This document shows, piece after piece, positions 21,964-31,366 of a DNA stretch of 64,000 nucleotides (the stretch's first letter is position 1; every line of letters begins with the position of its first letter). Source of the stretch: Phyto melanocephala. Lineage: Eukaryota; Arthropoda; Insecta; Diptera; Rhinophoridae. The DNA is taken from NCBI GenBank assembly GCA_941918925.1, contig OW799234.1, forward strand, positions 42,314,412 through 42,378,411. The letters are read 5' to 3'. The notes below the pieces were generated by a model. That model saw only the letters and a program-made list of their open reading frames with translations, was not told where the DNA came from and made no database searches. A program made the position numbers and the translations under genes.

Positions 21964-22179
21964 TCCCCAAATTTGCAAAAAATGCCAAATGCTTTCTTGA
22001 ATGTAGCAACAATTTCTGTCATTCCCACAAACATTATACCCATCCCTCAAAACAGCTTGATCAGGAATGGCGGTACCAAGCCAGGTTTGAGTAATACAAA
22101 TGAATTCAATGCCAGAATTTTCAAATATGTAGCAAATTTCATCAATTTTATTCCTTAGAATTTTTGCATTAATGTGGTA
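21964..22179 (-). pseudogene. LINE endonuclease (EEP/APE-type) N-terminal fragment
   Basis: About 72 codons are open on the minus strand before stops at 21963. The reading contains RNKIDEICYIFENSGIEFIC followed by ITQTWLGTAIPDQ, where ITQTWL corresponds to the conserved I-T-E-T-W-L motif of apurinic-type endonucleases of Jockey/CR1-like LINEs. The catalytic E appears substituted by Q. The enzyme would nick target DNA for target-primed reverse transcription; this fragment cannot. Confidence 0.75.
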
Positions 22180-22269
22180 TACCCTAGTACTATATCTTTG
22201 TTTGGCTAAAGTTTTTACGGTATTTGCGAAACCATCTCTGCAGTTACAAATCGATTGCAGTTTACTACG

Positions 22270-22870
22270 CTACTGAATCGTGGTTTTATGGAACAAAAGT
22301 AAAGCTTTTGATAAAGTTCCCCATAAACTTCTAATTAAAAAAGTTAGGTCTAATGGGATTTAAACAGAACTCCCTTAAGTGGATTCCGTACTTGCAAAAT
22401 AGGAAAAAAGTTCGTTTTAAAAACATTATCTCTACCCAATAGCTGCTGTTTATGATGTTCGACAGGGGAGTCATCTTGGTCCATTGCTGTTTTCATTATT
22501 TATAAATGATCTGCCAAATACTATTACATTCTCAAACGTTATTATGTATGCTGGCGACGTATCCTCTTACAAAAAAACGTAGAAGCTTTTAATTTATGAT
22601 GTAGACTTAACCTAATGGAGCTGAACCCTGAAAATTGCAAATATATGTGTTTCTTTCGTAGATGTTATATTAAAGTGAATTATGTTTTAAATGGTTATAC
22701 GTTAAATACACTGGAATCTGGCTCCGATCTTGGAATCTTATTAGATGCTAAACTAAATTTTATTCAGCATATCTCTTTAACCGCTAATAAAGCACGTGCA
22801 GTCGAAGAACAAAGCCGAATGTTAAGTTTGTTTTAAATTTAATAAAAGGATGTACCATATGCTCTGACTT
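22270..22870 (+). mobile_element. LINE reverse transcriptase relic, plus strand
   Basis: The reading includes KSFDKVPHKLLIKKVR (22296 on), then RQGSHLGPLLFSLFINDLP (22458-22515), then MYAGD in place of YADD (about 22542), then MELNPENCKYMCF and GILLDAKLNFIQHISL (from 22615). These are consecutive conserved blocks of a Jockey-type RT. The same family, sharing LDAKLNFIQHISL, is present on the minus strand at 36640-37860. Frameshifts and the YAGD substitution mark it as dead. Confidence 0.85.
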
Positions 22871-23729
22871 CCTAATAGCGAATAACTTTTTTAATATTGT
22901 AAAATGTAAAATAATTTTGTTTTTGAATAGCTAATATTTAACAATTTGTATGTACTGTTTCATAGTCTATAAGGTTTTAGAATCCATTGACTCAAATAAA
23001 TAAACAAATAATTATAGCCGAAGTCATGTGAACAAAAATAAAATGATTTAAAAGAAAAGTCCATTATTAATAACAAAAAATTAAGAAGATTTACCAATAC
23101 AATATAGAGATTAAATAATGAATATTTAGATAGTGACAACCGCAAAATTCTTTATCCTCATGCATAAGTAAGAAAATTATGCCGTGCTGAAGTGAACGTG
23201 CAAATAAGTCTGGATTTCACATGGACCCGCATACGAATAAAATAATTAAACATCAAAAACATGTAAGACCGATTGATGGTTTTCATTCATAAATACAATT
23301 TTCTAAAACCTGAAATAACTGTAGTACATTGGAGCATTTAATGGTCATCCATAGTTTCGGAACTTTAGACTTTGCGCTGTAAATTGCAGACAGACAGACG
23401 CGGATCCGGCTTACAGGTTTGTGGGGATAGTGTGTTGAGTTTTTTTTTAAACGATATGAATTATTTGGTTTTTATCTGCCCAAACTATTACATTTGAAAA
23501 AAAAAATGTTTGGTTTGTGGGATTTAGTTTTTCTCCTCCCTTCTGAATCTGCGTTTCTACAATGATATTCGCAACATAAAATACGGGGTGGTCACAATGT
23601 GGTTTTAAAGTTTAATATTTCTTACGTATTTATATATATTCTTTCAGATTGTTTAAATAACACCTGGAGAATAAATAACGGAAAGGTTTACAACAGAACA
23701 AAGAACCCGAATAATTCAATTTTATTATT
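22871..23729. other. AT-rich stretch, no recognised feature
   Basis: Nothing supported. Part of it may be the diverged 3' region of the adjacent LINE. Confidence 0.45.
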
Positions 23730-24501
23730 AACAAGTAAGAATGCTATATTCGGCCATGCCGAATCTTATATACCCTTCACAACGTGTAGTCATGCAATAA
23801 CAGTTGCTTGTATCACCATTCATCCAATATGAAATACGTACACGTATGTATGTTAAAAAAACGAAAAAAAAAAAAATTTTAAAAAAAATTTAAAAAAAAA
23901 TTAAAAAAAAAATTATTATATATATAATATACATATATAAAACAAAAAAAAAATAAAAAAATAAATGAAAAAAAAAATTTAAAAAAAAATAATAATAAAA
24001 ATATAAATAATATATTAAATAAAAAATAAAAAAAAAATAAAAAAAAAATGTAAAAAAAATTTTTAAAAAATTTAAAAAAAATTTTTTTTTGGCTCAGTTG
24101 GGATTCGATGCCACGTTTTCTCTAACCAGTATACACGTTTGTATGTATGTATGTTGTTGTTGTAATGTTGTTTTTGTGAAAAAAAATCGAGGTGGTCGTG
24201 GGTTTTTGCTCATATCTCAGTTGTTTATGTACCGATATTTCTGATTTTCAATACCGATCTACTCCCGAATATTTCTGATATTTTAATACCTTACCCGGGT
24301 CCAACCTATTTCGGGGGGCTTCAAAAAGTTGATTTCAACATACACACGGACAGACGGTCAGACGGACAGGGCTTAATCGACTCCCCTATTTATAAGCTTT
24401 CAGAAAATATATACTTTATGGGGTCGGAAATCAAAATTGTAGAAATTTCACACGGAATGACAAACCTATATATACCCTTTTTCACTGTGTGAAGGGTATA
24501 A
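23730..24501 (-). repeat. INE-1/DINE-1-like repeat, subfamily B (long copy)
   Basis: The left edge is AACAAGTAAGAATGC, CGGCCATGCCGAATC and TATACCCTTCACAACG. The right edge is CACTGTGTGAAGGGTATA. In between are the block CACCATTCATCCAATATG, a 240-bp A/T-only spacer, GGCTCAGTTGGGATTCGATG, GTTGATTTCAACATACACAC, and CACACGGAATGACAAACC. This is the best preserved subfamily B copy in the window. Confidence 0.85.
23855..24090. repeat. A/T-only low-complexity tract
   Basis: Almost every base is A or T apart from scattered single G or C. It lies at the same internal position as shorter A/T tracts in the copies at 16041 and 44673, and is therefore a variable-length spacer of the repeat. Confidence 0.85.
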
Positions 24502-26030
24502 AAACAGCCTAAATAGTATATCAACGACATTTAAACATCAGAATTTTATCCTATGAAGCTATGATTCGAAAGAGCGAGTATATGTCAACAAGGCCTAGAA
24601 AATCTTTGAATTCAAGGGCAACATTGTTGCAGAAATTTCAGCACTACAACCAAAAATTGTAAAATATATTTTAAAAAGTGCTTTAAAGACGGAGGTCATT
24701 TAAACAACATTATTTTCCAAACTAAGTGTAAAAAAAAATTTCATTTTTAAATGTTATAATCAAAAAAAAAACATAAAAACGAAAAAGTTATTAAATTATT
24801 TCAGCCCATGGTGACCTTAAGACCACACTGAATTAACCCGAATTTTTTTTTAGCGTGCAGATAACCTACAAATAATATTGCATATCTAGACGTTGGTATA
24901 GGGCCTAAATAATTCAGTACAGCCAAATATAACACCACTCATATTTGTTTTAGTTATTTTTGTTCACATAACTTTATTTATTTGTTTTTTCAACCGCAAA
25001 TTGTAGTTATAAATATTCAAGGAGTTTCAGTAACACAGCAGCACAACATCCACACAACCAAACAAAAATGAAAATTGCCTCTAAGTAAAACCAACAAAAA
25101 CCATATTTTTACTGGGCAAATACAAAAAGGACAGACGTAAAATGTTTGTGAAATTTTTGATTAGTTTTCATTATTATTATTATGAACTTAATTATTCTGT
25201 TTGTTAAAATAAATTATACGGTTTAATAAAACCTAATGTTATGAATGAATGTTGTTGAGATTTTATTGAAACTTTTGTATTTTATTGTCATGATTTTCCT
25301 GCTTCATTAATTAACATTTAAAATGCCATGCATAGGTTTTGAAATAGTTTTTGAACTAGTTTTTGATTTATTACAAGTTCCATATTTAACACCGACGTTA
25401 TACGGTAGTGATAAGTTTGTATTTAAAGGACGGCTGCTCAAACTCAAATGCATAATTAGTCCTTATAAATATGTTTTGGCATCATCAAACGTATAGAAGT
25501 TTTTCAAAATGTTATTACTTCTTCAATATATTTTCAATATATTTTCAAATATTTTTAAAGTAAATAATTGTAAATATTTGAAACTAAGCAGTTGTTAATC
25601 ACATATGCATCCACTTTACACATTTTCTTTTACGAACTATAAAAGGTTTTTGAGAGCAAACATATGACTGGAATGCTATATAAGCTATATAAGATATCTT
25701 TTATCTCTGGATTTATTCAGAGACAGAGTTAACTTCTAGCTGAACTAGAAGTCAATAAATTTTTTTTGAAATTAAGTTGTATAAAATCAACAAAAATCTA
25801 GAATTCAAAGATGTCCTTTCGGACTATACATTAACACACGCTTCTAAATCCTTTGTTATTTTATTTTTCATTTTACCTAAGAGATTACATTTTTTTATTT
25901 ATTCGATTTTAATTTATAAGATTAAAAACTTTTTCGCCGTAAATAATTTTAGACTAATTCTTATAGTGTTTCTAACGTTAAAAGCAATCATTAAAATCTG
26001 ATTTTACTATGTTAAAGCCATCTTAAAACC
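24502..26030. other. AT-rich stretch, no gene recognised
   Basis: No supported gene. A small hairpin (ACTTCTAG / CTAGAAGT) lies near 25731-25751. Confidence 0.5.
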
Positions 26031-27139
26031 TTTTTATACCCGCCACCAAAAAATGGTGGGGGTATATTCATTTTGTCATTCCGTTTGTAACACATCGAAA
26101 TATCCATTTTAGACCCCATAAAGTATATATATTCTGAATCAGGGTTTGATTTGATGACGATCTAGCTATGTCCGTCTGTCTGTCCGTCTGTTGAAAGCAC
26201 GATAGAGGTCGCACCGAAAAAGCTAGGGGACTCAAATTTCGCCAGAATCTTTCTTTTAGACAAGGTTTGTTTGGTATTGAAAATGGGCTAAATCGGAATA
26301 TTAGGAAGAGAGTTATAGCTGGAAAAGCAAAAGTAGGTCGAAAAAAACGTGTCCTTCGAACATCGAATAAAATGAAATTGTGTCCAAACGCATTAACGTA
26401 GACTCATGAAACTTCGAATATATATTTCCTGAGTAAAAGCAATACTTTTCCCCGAAAATTATCTAAATTTATGCATTAGGAGAGGAGTTATCGATCAAAA
26501 TGTACGAAAATTTATACCGCACAGTGTGTTTTTCGGCATATTTAAAAACAAAAACGTCATAAAAGCAACAAAATTGGATGTACGACTCTGAACTTTGCAC
26601 ACTTTGCTTTTTGGTGAGGCGCTTTTTTTAACGGAAAATCAATGTGCCACGCCCACTTTTACGCCCACCTCCCATATAACGTTTTACCCAAAATTCATAT
26701 AATTTCTCTATTAATATAGATTTTGGAATAATAAATGGCTATATTGAAACATCTAGGTTGTACTCATTAGCAAAAACAACTTTGACACGCCTACTATAAT
26801 GCCCACTTTTCACGTTATCTACCGTTAATGAAATTTAAAAGCTCATAAAACCGCCAAAATTAGAGGTATGATCATCAAATTTGCTACGTATATCCTTCTA
26901 ATCAATGTTATTGTTGTGCCAAAAAGTTTAGGTGACAAGCCCACTTTAACGCCTACCTCCCATATAATGGTTTACCTAAAATTCATGTAATTCCTCTATT
27001 TTTGGGAAAATAAAGGACTATATTGAAATATCTAAGTTGTATTTATTAGCAGAAACTTTACTGACACGCCAACTTTAACGCCCACTTTCATTGAAAGACT
27101 ACATTTGCAAAAGCATTTTAGTAGCATATCGAAGTTATA

Positions 27140-27538
27140 AAGGGTGGTTAAATTTTAAGGACCGATGTTGAATTTAAATAAAACACAAATTATTTAGGAT
27201 ATTATTATTATTTCTTTTTGTAATGATAATATGTGTATGGTTCAATTATGTACTAAACAAAATATCGGCAAAATGAATTTAAATATTTTTTTACAATTCT
27301 ACCGATTGTGGATGAATTTGAACGATTATGTTGATTAAAATAATAACGAAGTGCACAAAATGCATTTTGATTTGAACGCCCATTTTTATAAAAAACCTGA
27401 ATAACTTTAAAGCGTTGCTCATTTGCGTATCTTTCCACGGATCAAATTGAGTAAGTTTGAGATTGAAATGCAGGAAACTAATTTAAAGACTAGGTGTAGT
27501 TCACCTTCAACATGGGCCCTTAAAATTTAACCTCCCTC
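27140..27538 (-). mobile_element. Mariner-type deletion derivative, copy 2, with TA duplication
   Basis: It is bounded by TA at 27138-27139 and 27539-27540. The left end is AAGGGTGGTTAAATTTTAAG and the right end is GGGCCCTTAAAATTTAACCT, inverted repeats of the same family as the copies at 20575 and 62875. The unoccupied site is visible in the paralogous INE-like copy near 61577 (ACTTATACAAAGAAAG), which confirms the ends. It encodes only the transposase N-terminus, on the minus strand. Confidence 0.88.
27253..27438 (-). pseudogene. Transposase N-terminal remnant (mariner-type)
   Basis: The minus-strand reading begins at a GTG where the family has ATG, then ERYANEQRFKVIQVFYKNGR, SNQNAFCALRYYF and STIGRIVKK. 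This is the helix-turn-helix domain, expected to bind the terminal repeats. It is open for 61 codons. The catalytic core and the C-terminus retained by copies 1 and 3 are both missing. Confidence 0.78.
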
Positions 27539-27686
27539 TACAAAGAAAGTGATACATATTTTATTATAAAGAGATTATTCCATAGCGATTAACAAAATAT
27601 TAATATATTGTGCTTTAAATGTACACAAAATTGGTGGTGGGTATAAAAGATTCGGCACAGCCGAATAAAGTGCTCTTACTTGTTTT

Positions 27687-28190
27687 ATTTGGTTTTAAGT
27701 TGATTTTATGAACTACAACTTGGTTTTCGTTTAACAAATTTCTATATAGCTTGTCGAATAAATATCAAAAAAAAAAAAATAATATTGAAGAATGCTGCAA
27801 GTAATGCTCTTATATCTACGAAAAATTAATATTATTTTCAATAAATTTATTAGACATATACTATGAAATAAAATCTGATTTAATGTGAACTCTAAATCAG
27901 CTGTTAACAGAGTTAATGATAAAACCGGGCTTAAACTTTAGGTGTGAAAAAAACATTTTCATAAAAATCCATCCTCATAACTAATTTTTCAATATTTCAA
28001 ATTCATTTCTTTGCTTTTAGAGATTTAAATATTGTTCCATTGTTTTTGTTTTAGATCACGCGTAAATTTTTGTATATTTTGATGAATATGGGAGTTGTTG
28101 CAATCTAATACTACAATAATTAACTTAAATATAAATAAATAAGATTGTTTTTCAACTCGCTATAAAATTATATAAAAAATATTTTTAAAT
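27687..28190. other. AT-rich stretch, no recognised feature
   Basis: Nothing supported between the INE-like repeat and the hammerhead-like motif. Confidence 0.45.
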
Positions 28191-28235
28191 ATCCCTGATG
28201 ATGATCTACCAAGTAGGTCGAAATATTGGAATGAA
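28191..28235 (+). ncRNA. Hammerhead-like core motif (possible diverged Penelope-like element end)
   Basis: CTGATGA at 28195-28201 is followed, after one extra T, by a 7-bp stem II (GATCTAC/GTAGGTC with one G-T pair and a CAA loop) and GAAA at 28220-28223. After it comes ATATT with a very short potential stem III and GGA, which can pair with TCC just before the core (3 bp). Stem I is weak, so catalysis is doubtful. It is followed by AATAAATAAA. Its stem II sequence is unrelated to the three motifs below, so it belongs to a different family. Confidence 0.45.
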
Positions 28236-28254
28236 ATAAATAAAGAAATTTAAA

Positions 28255-28899
28255 ATCTTAAAGATTATATTATTTTTATTCTGGCTCAAGTTCATTTTTA
28301 TACTAAATTTCTCATATATTTTCTTTTTCATATACATATGAAGAAATCAGTTTTTATTTGTGGTAATGAAAGAATATACTGGAAAAGTATCTTATCCCGA
28401 CAGCAGCCGAGTGGAATGATCTAAATAAAAGTTGTGAGTATAACAACCAACAAAAAAAGAGCTTTCATTGCCATCAGACTGATGGTTTAAAGCTACGATT
28501 AAAATGTGGTAATTGAAAAGAATAACAAAGAAAAAGGGGAAAAGCTTTAGTGTTGAAGAAATTTCGTTCTCACTCACCATGGCAAATATATGAGTTTATA
28601 GGTAAAATAATTAATTTACAAAATCAATTTTCATATAAACTTGTGAGTTAAATAGATGATATTTACTATCAACACTAAGACATCCCGATCAAAAGAGTGC
28701 TGATGATGAAACCGTAGCTGGTTTCGAAAATGCATTCCGCTCGGCTGGTGTCGGGATAATAAGATACTTTTCCAGTATATTCTTTCATTACGACAAATAA
28801 AAACTGATTTCTTCATATGTATATGAAAAAGAAAATATATGAGAAATTTAGTATAAAAATGAACTTGAGCCAGAATAAAAATAATATAATCTTTAAGAT
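28255..28899 (+). mobile_element. Foldback repeat with ribozyme motif (probable Penelope-like element relic)
   Basis: Two arms of about 165 bp (28255-28419 and 28734-28899) are inverted repeats with roughly 97% identity by eye, differing by a 3-bp indel and a few substitutions. Outer ends read ATCTTAAAGATTATATTA. Both arms contain the family 3' sequence GAACTTGAGCCAGAATAAAA (right arm sense). The 314-bp centre holds the hammerhead motif at 28682-28757. Related single-arm copies are at 52285-52505 and 56750-56955. Hammerhead-bearing repeats with inverted truncated ends are a known property of Penelope-like retroelements. I found no RT or GIY-YIG frame here, so the class is an inference. Confidence 0.6.
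28682..28757 (+). ncRNA. Type I hammerhead ribozyme motif, copy 1
   Basis: Order: outer stem I ATCCCGA (28682-28688), internal loop, inner stem I GAGTG (28695-28699), core CTGATGA (28700-28706), one extra T, stem II GAAACC/GGTTTC with loop GTAGCT, GAAA (28726-28729), and palindromic stem III AATG/CATT without a loop. Then C17 at 28737 (predicted cleavage 28737/28738), inner stem I CGCTC, internal loop, and outer stem I TCGGGAT (28751-28757). All three helices and the invariant core bases are present. The looped-out T after the core departs from the consensus, and the loopless stem III suggests activity as a dimer, as known for small retroelement hammerheads. Confidence 0.7.
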
Positions 28900-29416
28900 A
28901 TTAAATAGTTCGACAATTAAATAAAAGTAAAATTAGAAATTTAAAATCTTTTCTTTAAAAACAAAACAAAAAAATTGAACTTTTATGATCTAAAGCCAAA
29001 CAAAAATCAGCAACAAAATATATAACCAACAAAAAAAGTTCAACAATACTTACAACAACACTAACTGAAACCAAAAAGTTTCAACTTGAATTCATAGATA
29101 TTTAGAAATGTAATAGATACATTAATTTTTTTTCTTTCTACAATATTAAAATGCCTTCAGATACACAAACTAAAGTGTTAATTTTTTTTTTGGCCGATAT
29201 GTATTTATATAACATCTCAAAATGAACAAAACAATTAAATTACATTTTTACCTAAATTATATCTTCATAATACTTATTAGTTAACAAAAAATGATGAGTC
29301 AATGTCACAAAGAATATATTTTTTTTTACAAAGTTTTTTATATTTTAATGACTTTTGTCAATTATTCTAGCATGTCTATAATAAATTACAATGTAATATA
29401 ACATTAAAAAAGAAAA
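28900..29416. other. AT-rich stretch, no recognised feature
   Basis: Nothing supported. Confidence 0.45.
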
Positions 29417-29849
29417 AACAAGTAAGAGCACTATATTCGGCTGTGCCGAACTTTTGATGCCCACCACCAATTTTGTACTTTTTATACTTTCAAAATTGTA
29501 TTGCTCTATGTCAATGCGTTTAGACACAATCGCATTTTATTCGATGTTGGAAGGGCATGGTTTTTTGACCTACTCTTGCTTTACGAGCTATAGCTCTTTT
29601 TCTAATAGACCGACTTAGCCCATTTTCAATACCAAACCATGTGTATAAAAAATATTCTGGCAAAACTTGAGCCCCCCTATCATTTTCGGTTCAAGCTCTA
29701 TCGTTCTTTCAGCAGACGTTCAGACGAACGGACAGGACTCAGAAAATATATACTCTATGGGACCTAAAATGTATATAGCGATGTGTTACAAACGGAATGA
29801 CAAAATGAACATAACCCCACACCATTTTTTTTTGGTGGCGGGTATAAAA
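29417..29849 (-). repeat. INE-1/DINE-1-like repeat, subfamily A (short copy)
   Basis: It runs from AACAAGTAAGAGCACTATAT through CGGCTGTGCCGAACTTTTGA to GGTGGCGGGTATAAAA. Both ends are present but the interior is deleted to 433 bp. It retains GATGTTGGAAGGGCATGG and GTGTTACAAACGGAATGAC. Confidence 0.83.
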
Positions 29850-31366
29850 AAAAATCCTAAAACTTGTTATAATACAGGCCCAATGTATGTAATTGAAATG
29901 TAGTTGTATCACGACAACTTCACAAACATACACACATATGTATGTGGAAGTGGAACAACATACACATACAAGATCATGTTTTTTTGTGAATAAGATACAT
30001 ATTTTATTCAACTTTTGACCATCCAGAGGTAAAAAAAAAAACAAATAAATAAATTAAAGTTGTTTGAAATTTATTCCAGTAAATTTCTTTGTAATTTATT
30101 CCAGTAAATTTCTTTGTAATTTATATTTTAATAACTATTTACTTTTTGATTATATTTTGAGTTTCTCTTGATGTTGTTAAAAGCTGACATTATTAATAAT
30201 TGATTATACTTTTTGGAACAAAAAAGAAAATAAATAAATAAATAAATGTCATGGTTTTTTACCTTTAACTGTAGCATTACAAGTAGATAATTGTGGTGTC
30301 AGCTGTTGTCTTTATTATCTTTTGAAGTTCTTTGTATTCCATTTACGCCATAAACTCATTGCACCATGGGAAGAACAAAAAATCTTGATGAAATAAGAAA
30401 TAATTATACTTATATATTTATTATATAATAAATTGAAAAAAAAATTAAATATATATTTTTGAATTTTCTTCAAGGTAATCCAATGGAACAAACTTTTAAA
30501 ATTTTTTGTAGGTAATATGTAACCCTCAGCTGGTACAAATGGCTTATTAAAGTGGGTAATTATAAATCATTGTGAGCTTTTTTGTGTCTTATTTTGTGTA
30601 AACAAGCCTACTTGTGCAAAATGTGCAATAAGTTTCCATCCCTTGAAGCCTACCAATGTTACCTGCACTCTCTATATGAAATCCTAAATGTATATCCGGT
30701 TTCTTTTAACGGCAATTTAGTTTCAGTTTTCTTTTCTAAAAGCGGATGAATAAAAAAATTGATAAATATTTTTTTTTTTATTTCCATCCCATTGTCTAAG
30801 TTAAATGATATTAAATTTTTGCTGGAATTTTATGTTTCTGTAATAGTAGATGTGTATGTGTTGACTTCACGCTCGAACATAAAAGTTTTTGGTAAAAATT
30901 ACAACAGCATTTGGTTCATAAATCATTTAAACACAATGTCAGAGAAAATATACAACTCTCTACACAACGAACTCGTTTAGCGGCGTATTGAGTAATTTAA
31001 CACATACAACGTTTTTAGAATTAAGCATCTGATGGTTAAAACTAATATATCTAAACTGCCACGTAATTCATAGTACAATTGGCTTCAACAATTAGTTGTA
31101 TAAGAACTGAGAGCTATGGCAATTCTATTTTCAATAATCATCTTTCATACGCTTCAACATACAATTAGAACTTAAGTGTTGCAAATATATTTCTCAAATT
31201 TATTAATATTCATAGAGACACACACAGCTGCTTCAACTAAAGGTGTTTGTGCATAAATATTTTGACATATAAACGTATATAACAAGATCATTAGTTATCA
31301 GCTGTTTATTTTACGACACGAAAACAGTTGGTTGTCATCACATTTGCAAGTGAAGACAACTCACGC
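29850..31366. other. AT-rich stretch, no gene recognised
   Basis: Contains one perfect 25-bp tandem duplication, listed separately. No other supported feature. Confidence 0.5.
30068..30117. repeat. 25-bp tandem duplication
   Basis: Two identical head-to-tail units beginning AATTTATTCCAGTAAATTTC, followed by the first bases of a third unit. Confidence 0.9.

Larger units (their letters stand above)
19765..22179 (-). mobile_element. Jockey-type LINE relic, split by a mariner-type element
   Basis: Read on the minus strand the order is endonuclease fragment (22179-21964), reverse transcriptase fragment with YADD (21292-21281), post-RT region (about 20500-19970), and a 3' end at a (TTTA)n run at 19765-19779, the complement of a (TAAA)n tail. 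The LINE is interrupted at 20575-21103 by a deletion derivative of a mariner-type element. Order and strand are consistent across the interruption, so I treat it as one old insertion. Many frameshifts and stops are present. Confidence 0.75.
26031..27686 (+). repeat. INE-1/DINE-1-like repeat, subfamily A (complete, with nested element)
   Basis: It runs from TTTTTATACCCGCCACCAAA to GCTCTTACTTGTTTT and is the longest copy. Internal landmarks in order are TTTGTCATTCCGTTTGTAAC, GTCCGTCTGTCTGTCCGTCT, CATCGAATAAAATGAAATTG, three GCCCAC-rich blocks (about 26640, 26800 and 26940), GGTGGTGGGTATAAAAGATT, and CGGCACAGCCGAA. A 399-bp mariner-type element is inserted at 27140-27538. The copy at 60969 is a shorter relative with an intact insertion site. 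Confidence 0.85.
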
